Source of the DNA: UBA1309 sp047605645
GTDB lineage: Bacteria > Bacteroidota > Bacteroidia > Bacteroidales > Dysgonomonadaceae
NCBI GenBank assembly: GCA_047605645.1
Contig: JASGFJ010000011.1
Location: forward strand, 49,085 to 113,084
Direction of reading: 5' to 3'
Length of the DNA: 64,000 nucleotides
Every line of letters starts with the position of its first letter. Position 1 is the first letter of the stretch. A program made the translations under genes and the position numbers. Under the pieces are notes generated by a model. The model saw only the letters and a program-made list of their open reading frames with translations, did not search any database and had not been told where the DNA came from. Positions 17,742 through 26,884 of the stretch are shown here, piece after piece.

Positions 17742-19778
17742 ATGATGAAAAACAGGAAACAAAGATTAGGAATGATTGTCCTCATGCTTTTAGGCGTGAT
17801 GGCAATCAATCCTCTTTGGGCACAGACAGTGTGGCTGGATCAGTTAGATATGAGTGCCGCAACACAAGGATACGGCATTCCCGGAATAAATAAATCTGTC
17901 GAAGGGAAGAAACTCACCATTGCAGGAGAAACATTTGAACGCGGAATGGGAACACATGCCGTGAGCTCTCTGCTTATCCTATTGGAAGGAAAAGCGTTGT
18001 CTTTCTCGGCTAAAGTCGGAATTGACGACGAAATTACCGGACACGATCCGGCCGTAGAATTTGAAGTTTATGGTGACGGAAAAAAATTATGGTCGAGTGA
18101 TATAATGCGCTTGGGAGATGCTGCTAAAAATTGCCTGGTAAACCTCAACGGAGTTAATAAACTGGAGTTAGTGGTAACCGATGGTGGAAATGGAAATTAC
18201 TATGACCATGCCGATTGGGCGGATGCCAAATTCGAGACATCCGGTGTAACAACATTTAAAACATACAACCCTGTATCCGGTGAGCCTTATATATTAACCC
18301 CGAAACCATCAGCCAAGCCAAGAATAAATAATGCAAAAGTATACGGCGTTCGTCCAGGCTCTCCATTTCTATTTCTGGTAGCTGCCAGCGGAGAACGGCC
18401 GATGCACTTTTCTGCAAAAAACCTGCCGGAAGGATTATCAATTGATACAGCGACCGGAGTAATCACAGGAAGAATAAATACACCGGGAACTTATGCTGTT
18501 ATACTGAAAGCCAAAAATGCAAAAGGAGAATATGAAAAACCTTTACGCATCGTTTGTGGGGATCGCATAGCTCTCACTCCGCCGATGGGTTGGAACAGCT
18601 GGAATTGCTTCGCCGGTGAAGTTTCGGCAGAGAAAGTGAAACGAGCTGCCGATGCAATGATAAAAAGCGGACTTGTCAATCACGGTTGGACCTATATCAA
18701 CATTGATGATTTTTGGCAAAACCACCGCGACTCTAAAGACAAATCCTTACAAGGAAAGTTCCGCGATGCGGAAGGATACATTATACCGAATGCCCGATTT
18801 GGGGATATGAAGGATTTAGCAGACTATGTCCATAAATCCGGCCTTAAAATAGGACTTTATTCCAGTCCGGGCCCTTGGACATGCGGCGGATGTGCAGGGA
18901 GCTACGGCTACGAAAAACAAGACGCAGAAAGTTATGCCAAATGGGGATTCGATTACCTGAAATACGACTGGTGCAGTTATGGGAACGTAATTGAAGGTTT
19001 GCCTGACAATGACCCGACCAAGGTTTCTTCGCTGTCTTATCAAGGAGGAAATGTCCTTGAAACAGCCGTCAAGCCTTATCGCCTCATGGGTGAATATCTT
19101 CGCCAACAACCTCGGGATATAGTTTACAGCCTCTGCCAATACGGAATGTCTGATGTCTGGAATTGGGGAGACTCGGTACACGGAAATTGCTGGCGAACGA
19201 CCAACGACATTACCGACACCTGGAGCAGTGTCAAAACAATAGCATTGGAACATGAACGTTCTGCTGCGAATTCAAAACCAGGTAATTGGAACGACCCGGA
19301 TATGCTGGTAGTGGGAACTGTTGGTTGGGGAAGCCCTCATCCAAGCAAACTGAAACCTGATGAACAATACCTCCACATCAGCTTATGGAGTCTGTTCTCA
19401 GCACCACTCCTTATCGGCTGTGACATGGAAAAAATGGATGATTTCACGCTCAATCTGTTAACCAACGATGAAGTAATTGAAATCAATCAGGATCCGCTGG
19501 GGAAACAAGCTGTTTGTAAGCAGACAGCAGGCGATCTGCGTATTTATGTGAAAGAGCTGGAAGATGGAAGTCATGCCGTTGGTTTTTGCAATTTCGGACT
19601 CGAAAGCATTGACTTACAATACAAAGATTTTGAGAAACTGGACATTTCCGGTATGCAGCTTGTGAGAGATTTGTGGAGACAGCAGGATGTAAAGAAAATC
19701 CAGACTGAAAACGAAGCTCTTCCCCTGAAAATTCCGGCTCATGGAGTGCTCTTGTATAAGTTTACAAAAGCTCAATAA
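17742..19778 (+). CDS. Secreted GH27 alpha-galactosidase/beta-L-arabinopyranosidase with NPCBM and Ig-like domains
   Basis: A 678-residue exported protein; the signal peptide ends at LWAQ. An NPCBM domain occupies about 30-165 (RGMGTHAVSSL, and KVGIDDE). A putative-Ig (He_PIG) domain covers about 195-273 (GLSIDTATGVITG). The GH27 barrel starts at PPMGWNSWNCF near 280. The nucleophile is Asp409 in LKYDWCSYG, and the acid/base lies in WNDPDML at 516-522. GH27 removes alpha-galactose or beta-L-arabinopyranose. In complex xylans galactose caps side chains, which explains its presence here. It follows the esterases after 131 bases and may start a new transcript. Confidence 0.9.
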   Translation: MMKNRKQRLGMIVLMLLGVMAINPLWAQTVWLDQLDMSAATQGYGIPGINKSVEGKKLTIAGETFERGMGTHAVSSLLILLEGKALSFSAKVGIDDEITGHDPAVEFEVYGDGKKLWSSDIMRLGDAAKNCLVNLNGVNKLELVVTDGGNGNYYDHADWADAKFETSGVTTFKTYNPVSGEPYILTPKPSAKPRINNAKVYGVRPGSPFLFLVAASGERPMHFSAKNLPEGLSIDTATGVITGRINTPGTYAVILKAKNAKGEYEKPLRIVCGDRIALTPPMGWNSWNCFAGEVSAEKVKRAADAMIKSGLVNHGWTYINIDDFWQNHRDSKDKSLQGKFRDAEGYIIPNARFGDMKDLADYVHKSGLKIGLYSSPGPWTCGGCAGSYGYEKQDAESYAKWGFDYLKYDWCSYGNVIEGLPDNDPTKVSSLSYQGGNVLETAVKPYRLMGEYLRQQPRDIVYSLCQYGMSDVWNWGDSVHGNCWRTTNDITDTWSSVKTIALEHERSAANSKPGNWNDPDMLVVGTVGWGSPHPSKLKPDEQYLHISLWSLFSAPLLIGCDMEKMDDFTLNLLTNDEVIEINQDPLGKQAVCKQTAGDLRIYVKELEDGSHAVGFCNFGLESIDLQYKDFEKLDISGMQLVRDLWRQQDVKKIQTENEALPLKIPAHGVLLYKFTKAQ

Positions 19779-20111
19779 CGTATTTTTCAAGAATATCCTC
19801 AACTCGACACGAAATAGTTCTATACAATTAGTTTCATGTATTGAATTCTTCATGTCACTTATTTTCAACAGACTATAGATGTATATACTTACAACTAATG
19901 ATGAATATTTATTTATGAAAATAATCAATGCCATTAGCCATTATATGCAATAGAATTTGAGATACAGGATAGTCAACAGGTCACAAACCAATCTAGCATA
20001 AAAACCTTATTTACAACATATTTAAAGAAAAATTCAATCAGTCTCTAATAATCTTTTTAAATAAATTCTTATTGAATATAAACTTTATCATAGTCAAAAT
20101 GAAATCTAATT
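19779..20111. other. Intergenic region between GH27 and GH3 genes
   Basis: A 333-base AT-rich stretch with no credible gene, no full TAnnTTTG match and no strong hairpin. The GH3 gene could be read through from upstream or use an unrecognised promoter here. Confidence 0.5.
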
Positions 20112-22733
20112 ATGAAAATACGACGATTTGAATATTTCAAGAAAGGAGTAGTTTTTTGTAGTATTTTGCTCGCTTCATCTTTTGCGGCAGGGCAAATTTT
20201 GCCTTACCAAAATCCACAATTAAGTTCTGAAGAGCGAGCTAAAGACCTCCTTTCCCGATTAACACTTCAGGAAAAGGCCGCATTGATGTGCGACCAGTCT
20301 GACGCTGTTCCTCGGTTAGGAATCAAAAAATTTAATTGGTGGAGCGAAGCTCTTCATGGCTACGCAAATAATGACAGTGTAACTGTTTTCCCTGAACCCA
20401 TCGGAATGGCAGCATCCTTTAATGACCAATTATTATATAAAATCTATGATGCCGTTTCCGACGAAGCCAGAGCGAAATATAACCTTTGGATACAAAGAGG
20501 AAATGAAAATAAACGATTCTTGAGTCTTTCCGTATGGACACCGAATGTAAATATCTTTCGCGATCCCCGATGGGGACGCGGGCAAGAAACTTATGGAGAA
20601 GATCCGTACCTTACCTCCCGGATGGGTGTACAAGTCGTTAAAGGACTCCAGGGACCTGAAGATGCTAAATACCGCAAGCTGCTGGCCTGCGCCAAACATT
20701 ATGCCGTACATTCCGGTCCCGAATGGAGCCGCCATGAACTCAATTTGAATAATGTCAGCCCTCGTGAGCTGTACGAAACCTATCTTCCCGCTTTCAAAGC
20801 ATTGGTTCAGGATGCTGACGTTCGGCAAGTGATGTGTGCCTATCAGCGACTGAATGATGAGCCATGTTGCGGTAATACGCGTTTGCTTCAACGTATTCTT
20901 CGGGACGAATGGGGATATAAATATCTGGTGGTTTCCGATTGTGGGGCAGTGACTGATTTCTTCACAAGCCATAAAGTTTCGTCCGATGCTGTGCATGCGG
21001 CTTCCAAAGCGGTGTTAGCCGGAACAGATGTAGAATGTGTATGGGAGAAATATCCATTTAAGGATCTTCCTGAGGCTGTGGATAAAGGACTTATTAAAGA
21101 AGAAGATATAAATAAAAGTCTGATGCGAGTTCTTATCGGAAGATTTGACTTGGGCGATTTTGATGACAACTCCATCGTCCCCTGGACTCAAATACCATCC
21201 TCTGTCTTGAACAACGAGGCACATCGCAAGCTTGCATTAGACATGGCTCGCGAATCCATGACTTTGTTATTCAATCCGAAAGAAATATTGCCCTTATCCA
21301 AATCACAGAAGAAAATTGCAGTGATTGGTCCGAATGCAGATGACAAACCCATGCTTTGGGGAAATTACAATGGAACTCCCATACGCACTATATCCATTCT
21401 GGACGGAATAAGAACGAAAATTGCAAATGATAAAATAGTGTATGACAAAGCTTGCGATTTGGTAGAAGACAAAGTGACTCAAAGTTATTTTGACCAAATC
21501 TCATTTGAAAACAAGAAAGGCTTTAAAGCCACCTACTGGAATACACCGACTCAGGAAGGAGAGATTGCCGCAACTTTGCAAATCACCGACCCGATGAAAC
21601 TCACAACAGCAGGTCAACACGAATTTGCATCCGGGGTAAAACTGGAAGGGTTTTCCGCATTGTATGAAGGTGTATTCGTTCCAAAAGTGTCAGAAGAGCT
21701 AGTTTTCAGATGTGGGTCGGCCGGATTTTTTGAACTTAAAGTGAACGGGAAGGTAATTCAGACATATAACAACTGGCGTTCTATTCCATCACAAACTCCA
21801 CTGACGGTGGAGGCCGGAAAAGAATATAAAATTGAAATCAGATATGCCCAACTGCACGATTGGCAGGCCAACCTTGAATTTGATTTTGGCAAAGAAGTAA
21901 ATGTTGATTACAGCGGGCTTATTTCTAAATTAAATGGAATTGAAACGGTTGTTTTTGTTGGCGGCCTTTCCGGTAAACTCGAAGGCGAAGAAATGCCTGT
22001 ATCCTATCCCGGATTTAAAGGTGGAGATCGTACAGATATTGAATTGCCATCAGTACAACGGAATTGTCTGAAAGCATTGAAAGCGGCCGGAAAAAAAGTG
22101 ATTTTCGTCAATTGTTCAGGTTCTGCAATTGCAATGACACTCGAGACACAGACCTGCGACGCTATCCTTCAAGCTTGGTATGGTGGAGAATCTGGGGGGC
22201 AGGCTGTAGCGGATGTTCTTTTCGGAGATTACAATCCTTGCGGAAAACTTCCTGTAACATTCTATAAAAATTCAGCACAGTTAAAAGACATTGAGGATTA
22301 TTCAATGAAAGGACGTACCTACCGGTATATGGATGATGCACTTTTCCCATTCGGATATGGATTGAGTTATACAAAATTTAATATTGGAAATGCAAATCTG
22401 AGCAAAACAACAATCAAGACAAATGAATCTATAAAAATGGACATTCCTGTTCGTAATTCAGGAAAACGTTCCGGAACAGAGGTGGTACAGATTTATGTAC
22501 GAAAAATTGGAGATATTGAAGGACCTTTAAAAACACTTCGCAACTTTCAACGAGTAGAAATTCCGGCAGGAACAACTACTCAACTGACTTTTGACCTTGC
22601 TCCATCCACTTTTGAATTTTATGACTGGGAACAACGTAAAATGATGATTAAACCGGGCAACTATGAAATTCTTTATGGAAATAGTTCTGACTTAAAAAAT
22701 TTAAAAACAGCACAATTAATCATCCATGATTAA
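20112..22733 (+). CDS. Secreted GH3 beta-xylosidase/beta-glucosidase-type enzyme with PA14 insert
   Basis: An 873-residue exported protein; the signal peptide ends near AAGQ at residue 28. GH3 domain 1 covers about 40-350 with KFNWWSEALHG, RDPRWGRGQETYGEDPYL, the AKHYAVHSGPE substrate strand and nucleophile Asp276 in LVVSDCGAV. GH3 domain 2 begins near 375 and is interrupted by a PA14 module (about 465-605), then resumes to about 765. A fibronectin-III-like domain closes the protein. WWSEALHG and 'GPEWSRHE' are typical of GH3 xylosidases of Bacteroidota xylan loci, which release xylose from oligosaccharide ends. Activity on xylose rather than glucose is inferred from context and motif style. 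Confidence 0.9.
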   Translation: MKIRRFEYFKKGVVFCSILLASSFAAGQILPYQNPQLSSEERAKDLLSRLTLQEKAALMCDQSDAVPRLGIKKFNWWSEALHGYANNDSVTVFPEPIGMAASFNDQLLYKIYDAVSDEARAKYNLWIQRGNENKRFLSLSVWTPNVNIFRDPRWGRGQETYGEDPYLTSRMGVQVVKGLQGPEDAKYRKLLACAKHYAVHSGPEWSRHELNLNNVSPRELYETYLPAFKALVQDADVRQVMCAYQRLNDEPCCGNTRLLQRILRDEWGYKYLVVSDCGAVTDFFTSHKVSSDAVHAASKAVLAGTDVECVWEKYPFKDLPEAVDKGLIKEEDINKSLMRVLIGRFDLGDFDDNSIVPWTQIPSSVLNNEAHRKLALDMARESMTLLFNPKEILPLSKSQKKIAVIGPNADDKPMLWGNYNGTPIRTISILDGIRTKIANDKIVYDKACDLVEDKVTQSYFDQISFENKKGFKATYWNTPTQEGEIAATLQITDPMKLTTAGQHEFASGVKLEGFSALYEGVFVPKVSEELVFRCGSAGFFELKVNGKVIQTYNNWRSIPSQTPLTVEAGKEYKIEIRYAQLHDWQANLEFDFGKEVNVDYSGLISKLNGIETVVFVGGLSGKLEGEEMPVSYPGFKGGDRTDIELPSVQRNCLKALKAAGKKVIFVNCSGSAIAMTLETQTCDAILQAWYGGESGGQAVADVLFGDYNPCGKLPVTFYKNSAQLKDIEDYSMKGRTYRYMDDALFPFGYGLSYTKFNIGNANLSKTTIKTNESIKMDIPVRNSGKRSGTEVVQIYVRKIGDIEGPLKTLRNFQRVEIPAGTTTQLTFDLAPSTFEFYDWEQRKMMIKPGNYEILYGNSSDLKNLKTAQLIIHD

Positions 22734-22746
22734 TACTCTTTGCACG

Positions 22747-22875
22747 AAGAGCTTGCTATAAATAATGCGTTTCTGTATCTCTTTATCCATTAAACATTCT
22801 GAAAATACTGTCTTTTTTTTCATTTATTCGCACAAATTCTGATTAGAACGCCTAAAACAAGTATAGCAAGCTCTT
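22747..22875. repeat. 129-bp segment bounded by a perfect 14-bp inverted repeat
   Basis: AAGAGCTTGCTATA at 22747-22760 recurs as its exact reverse complement at 22862-22875, about 100 bases apart, in the gap between the GH3 and GH5-GH43 genes. A run of eight T lies between the arms. It could be a small non-autonomous mobile element with terminal inverted repeats, or a long-range hairpin in the mRNA between the two genes. I see no clear target-site duplication at the edges. Confidence 0.5.
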
Positions 22876-22938
22876 TCTTTAACAGAACTTATTTTCAATA
22901 CTATAAATAAAATAATTTTTAAATCTAAAAGTTTATCT

Positions 22939-25900
22939 ATGAAACGACAAAATTACCTTACAACGCTACTCTTGTTCCTTTCGATAACCTTTACAGCCAA
23001 TGCCTGGGTTGGCAGTGCAATGCCGCGTCTGCACGTAGACGGGCGATACCTCAAGGACTCTCAGGGAAATATAGTCAATCTACATGGGTTTGCACAAACC
23101 TACAGTCCATGGTTTAACGAGCAGGGAACTCAATGGAGTAATTATGATGTTAGCGGATGTCTAAAATACAATCAAAAAATGATTGACGGCATTTTAGCAG
23201 CCGGATGGAAAGTCAATTTCATTCGCTTGCACATGGATCCTTATTGGAGTAACTTGCCGGGCTGTTCCACGCCTAACGGGGAAGCATCTATTAACTGTTT
23301 CAGTGAAACACGCTTTAGAAAATATCTGGATGAAGTTTTCATTCCGATGGCAGAATATGCTGTATCGAAAGGGTTATATGTAATCATGCGTCCGCCGGGG
23401 GTCTGTCCGGATAAAATAGCAGTTATGGACGATTACAACAAATATCTGATTAAAGTATGGAGCATTGTATCACAACATTCCAAACTAAAAAATCACCCCA
23501 ACATCATGTTTGAATTGGCAAACGAACCGGTGAATATTCTAGGCCCGGACGGCAGTTACGGGAGCAGTTCGCAGGGACAGTTCGACAATCTGAAAAAATA
23601 TTTCCAGTCTGTTGTAGACACCATTCGCGCGAGCGGTTCGGAAAATATTCTATGGGTTCCGGGGTTGGGTTACCAGTCAAGATATAAAGGATATGCAATC
23701 AACCCGATTGAAGGAAATAATATCGGCTATGCTATTCATGTCTATCCGGGTTGGTTTGGCAGTCAGGATGGAGGCAATACATCTACGTTAAACGGATATG
23801 ACGGATTCAAAGCGGCTTGGGACAGCGAAATTAAACCCGTTGCTAATTTTGCCCCAATCTGTGTGACCGAAATGGACTGGGCGCCCGCAAAATACAATGC
23901 TTCTTGGGGCAAAGCTATCACCGGCGAAGCAGGTGGAACTGGTTTTGGAGCCAATTTCAAGAGAATTATGGATGAAACCGGTAATGTAAGTTGGCTGATA
24001 TTCACAGATCCCTGGCGCCTGGCACAATTTTCAGATCCGCCTGCAGCAAGTGACACATTGACATTCTTAAGTGATCCGCAGGCTTGTCCCTGGCCAACTT
24101 ATCATTGGTATCAGGAATATGCCTCCGTCAATTATCCACGTCCGGAGTTCACTTATCAGTCACATAGCGATAATGGAGATGGAACTTTCACCAATCCCTT
24201 AATTATGGGCGATTTTCCGGATCCGGATGTTATTAGAGTAGATGATACTTATTATATGGTGAGCACGACAATGCACATATTCCCAGGAGCTACGATTCTG
24301 AAATCGAAAGATTTGGTTAATTGGGAATATTGCAGCAATCCATTGGAAAAAATTGAAACTACAAGTTGCTATAACCTCGACGGATGCAATGTGTATGGAC
24401 ACGGGCAATGGGCCAGCAGTCTGAAATATCACGACGGAAAATTTTATTTATTATTTAACACTCTTGACAACGGCTCCTATCTGCTCACAGCAACCGATCC
24501 TGAAGGCACCTGGACAAAGAAAAAATTGACAGATTCCTTTTATGATCCGGGGTTGCTTTTTGACGATGATAAAATATACGTAGTTTATGGCATAAATGAA
24601 CTGCACATTGCCCAACTCGATGAAAATTTTAATAAGATCAATGATCAGAAAGTATATACATATACAGTAAAATCGGGTTTGGAAGGCAGTCACTTGTACA
24701 AAATCAACGGATATTACTATATTTATTCCACTTATGGTGGTTATCCGGCTTACCAGACAGTGATGCGCTCACAGAATATTTTTGGCCCCTACGAAGAAAA
24801 ATTGTTGTTGAATGACAACAATATTCATCAGGGAGCACTTGTTGAAACACAGACCGGAGAATGGTGGACCGTATTATTCCAGGACAAAGGTGCTTTCGGG
24901 CGTTTGCCGAATCTTCAGCCCATTACCTGGACAAATAATTGGCCGGTGATCGGAGATAATGGCAAAGCTGTAACGACCTACACCAAACCGAATGTGGGAA
25001 AAAGTTTCCCTGTTGAGTCATTACCCACCAATGACAGTTTCCGATCTTACAAATTGGGAATGCAGTGGGGATGGAATCACAACCCGGATAATACAAAGTG
25101 GTCATTAACAGAAAGGCCTAATTTTCTTAGATTAAGGACAGTCTCTGTGACAGACAGCTTGATTCGTGCAAAAAACACACTCACTCAGCGAATTTTAGCT
25201 TATCCATCAGACCTACAACATTCCTACGGTACCATTAAGATGCATATCAACAACATGCTTGAAGGTGATGTTGCGGGATTGGCTGTTTTTCAGGATCCGT
25301 ATGGCTATATAGGAATTAAGGTAATCAATGGGTTGAAAAAAATTGTACAGGTAACCAATAATGTCGAGTCTGTCGGCTCGGCCGTTACAGATTCGGTCGT
25401 ATATTTACGAGCTGTAGCCAATTTCAATAATAGCACAGCAGATTTTCAGTATAGCACCGATAATACAAATTATATCTCTTTCGGATCTGCATTGAGCATG
25501 AAGTTCAATTTGAGTGTTTTCACTGGAAATAAGTTTTGCTTATTCAATTTTCCGACGGTAAATACGGGTGGATATGTGGACATTGATTGGTTTACGACTG
25601 AAAAAGATTTCACGCAAGACCAATTCTATGATTCTTCTTTCGAGGCAAAAAGCACCAGTGCCTTAACCCTTACGGGGCTTCAATTAGACAAATCGACAAA
25701 AACCGTTCTTACCGGTAGTTCAACTTCTCTGACCGTAAATGCGGTATATGCCGACGGACACACAGAAGATGTGAGCATCGGTGCAACTTACGAAACAACA
25801 GGGAGCAATATAGTCAGAATTGTAAATGGAAATCTTATCGCGGAAAGTGATGGTGAGACAGACATTCAAATAAGTTATAAAGGCCCGTTGGGAAATATTG

Positions 25901-26514
25901 CAACAACGACTCTTCATGTCATTTCAACCACGTTTCCTCTTGTTTCAGGAACGTTTAATCCATCTATATATGAAACCGGTACTTTTGATGAAGCGACACG
26001 TACCTTGAAGACAGGAGTATATGGTTTTGGCGGATGGCAGTACACCAACGGTGTGGATTTATCCAATTATAAATATTTAGTAGCTAAATTAGGGAGCAAC
26101 AACACTTCAGCAGCATCCTTTCGGATTTATGATGAAAACAGCTACTGGAGTCAACCGGTCATAGCTGATTTTGGTAGTACCCGACAGGTTGTTGTTAATC
26201 TGCAAAGCGCCCTGAAAAATCAAACAACAACGAAAATAAGCCCCAGCCATATCTATATTGTGGGCTTTTGGAGTTACGGAAACAACCCGATTGTCATTGA
26301 TGATGTATATCTGACAAATTCTGAAACTTATGAAAAAGATGTTGCCGGAATTGATGAAATTTCTAAAGATGTCTCAGACATGCCTCAGTATGTCGACGTA
26401 TATACAGTAATGGGCATTAAAGTAAGAAATCAGGTAAAATTTGATGAAGCTTTAAAAAATTTACCTCCCGGAGTTTACATTGTAGGAAAGAAGAAATATA
26501 TGATAATTCACTAA
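22939..26514 (+). CDS. GH5-GH43 fusion enzyme with Ig-like, binding-like and C-terminal sorting-tail domains
   Basis: A 1191-residue exported protein with a signal peptide to about residue 22. The N-terminal GH5 barrel (about 30-400) has acid/base Glu196 in FELANEPVN and nucleophile Glu311 in ICVTEMDWAP. A GH43 propeller (about 415-700) has Asp428 in FPDPDV, Asp536 in FYDPGLLFDDD and Glu582 in SGLEGSHLYK. Its beta-sandwich partner runs to about 895 and ends GGYVDIDWF, as in the GH43 at 3.6 kb. A BIG2-like Ig domain (about 905-990), a beta-rich, possibly glycan-binding domain (about 1000-1135) and a C-terminal tail with VDVYTVMGIKV and LPPGVYIVGKKKYM follow. The tail resembles T9SS type-A/Bacteroidales surface tails. 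It probably combines backbone cutting with side-chain removal on the cell surface. Confidence 0.88.
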   Translation: MKRQNYLTTLLLFLSITFTANAWVGSAMPRLHVDGRYLKDSQGNIVNLHGFAQTYSPWFNEQGTQWSNYDVSGCLKYNQKMIDGILAAGWKVNFIRLHMDPYWSNLPGCSTPNGEASINCFSETRFRKYLDEVFIPMAEYAVSKGLYVIMRPPGVCPDKIAVMDDYNKYLIKVWSIVSQHSKLKNHPNIMFELANEPVNILGPDGSYGSSSQGQFDNLKKYFQSVVDTIRASGSENILWVPGLGYQSRYKGYAINPIEGNNIGYAIHVYPGWFGSQDGGNTSTLNGYDGFKAAWDSEIKPVANFAPICVTEMDWAPAKYNASWGKAITGEAGGTGFGANFKRIMDETGNVSWLIFTDPWRLAQFSDPPAASDTLTFLSDPQACPWPTYHWYQEYASVNYPRPEFTYQSHSDNGDGTFTNPLIMGDFPDPDVIRVDDTYYMVSTTMHIFPGATILKSKDLVNWEYCSNPLEKIETTSCYNLDGCNVYGHGQWASSLKYHDGKFYLLFNTLDNGSYLLTATDPEGTWTKKKLTDSFYDPGLLFDDDKIYVVYGINELHIAQLDENFNKINDQKVYTYTVKSGLEGSHLYKINGYYYIYSTYGGYPAYQTVMRSQNIFGPYEEKLLLNDNNIHQGALVETQTGEWWTVLFQDKGAFGRLPNLQPITWTNNWPVIGDNGKAVTTYTKPNVGKSFPVESLPTNDSFRSYKLGMQWGWNHNPDNTKWSLTERPNFLRLRTVSVTDSLIRAKNTLTQRILAYPSDLQHSYGTIKMHINNMLEGDVAGLAVFQDPYGYIGIKVINGLKKIVQVTNNVESVGSAVTDSVVYLRAVANFNNSTADFQYSTDNTNYISFGSALSMKFNLSVFTGNKFCLFNFPTVNTGGYVDIDWFTTEKDFTQDQFYDSSFEAKSTSALTLTGLQLDKSTKTVLTGSSTSLTVNAVYADGHTEDVSIGATYETTGSNIVRIVNGNLIAESDGETDIQISYKGPLGNIATTTLHVISTTFPLVSGTFNPSIYETGTFDEATRTLKTGVYGFGGWQYTNGVDLSNYKYLVAKLGSNNTSAASFRIYDENSYWSQPVIADFGSTRQVVVNLQSALKNQTTTKISPSHIYIVGFWSYGNNPIVIDDVYLTNSETYEKDVAGIDEISKDVSDMPQYVDVYTVMGIKVRNQVKFDEALKNLPPGVYIVGKKKYMIIH

Positions 26515-26633
26515 GGAACATTTTTTTTAAAGTCTGATAAAAAAAATGGATATTGAAGTCCGTTTTTTCAGACGACTGAAGTTTTACGATTAGACAAGTT
26601 CCATCATTATTCTTCAATTAACAGTCTATAAAA

Positions 26634-26678
26634 GAGTCCTCTCGAAGAAAAGATATTACTTTTTTGAAGAGAGGATTC
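26634..26678 (+). terminator. Hairpin terminator after the GH5-GH43 gene
   Basis: A 10-bp stem (26634-26643 with 26669-26678, one G-T pair) lies about 120 bases after the fusion gene's stop and is followed by CTTTAT. It separates the enzyme genes from the regulator gene downstream. The T-run is weak, so termination strength is uncertain. Confidence 0.5.
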
Positions 26679-26853
26679 TTTATGTAGTTCAGAAACATTA
26701 TACGTTTCTCTTCACACAAAAACCACACAACCAACATGAAAAGTTTAACCGGTTTACTTTCAGTATCAAATTCTGACGGCTTTTATTCCAATTTTTCAAT
26801 CCGGAGTATTTTATTAGAGTGTTCTCACATCACTTATTATTCGCATTTTTTTG

Positions 26854-26861
26854 TAAGTTTG
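26854..26861 (+). promoter_or_regulatory. Candidate promoter (-7 box) of the HTCS regulator gene
   Basis: TAAGTTTG is a full match to TAnnTTTG. It predicts a start of transcription near 26868, just before the ATG at 26885. The position argues against the in-frame GTG at 26819 as the true start, because that codon would lie upstream of the promoter. No clear TTTG -33 box is present. Confidence 0.45.
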
Positions 26862-26884
26862 CTCTGGAAATCATTTTAACTACC

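Noticed and set aside
18816..19253. 145-residue open frame on the - strand inside the GH27 gene
   Set aside because: It overlaps the GH27 active-site region, whose frame is certain, and the product has no family features.
20433..20996. 187-residue open frame on the - strand inside the GH3 gene
   Set aside because: It is antisense to a well-supported GH3 coding region, and its protein shows no family pattern, signal peptide or sensible start context.
26819..26884. GTG at 26819 as start of the HTCS gene
   Set aside because: It would put the start upstream of a full TAnnTTTG element at 26854 and place a poor sequence before the real signal peptide; ATG at 26885 fits better.
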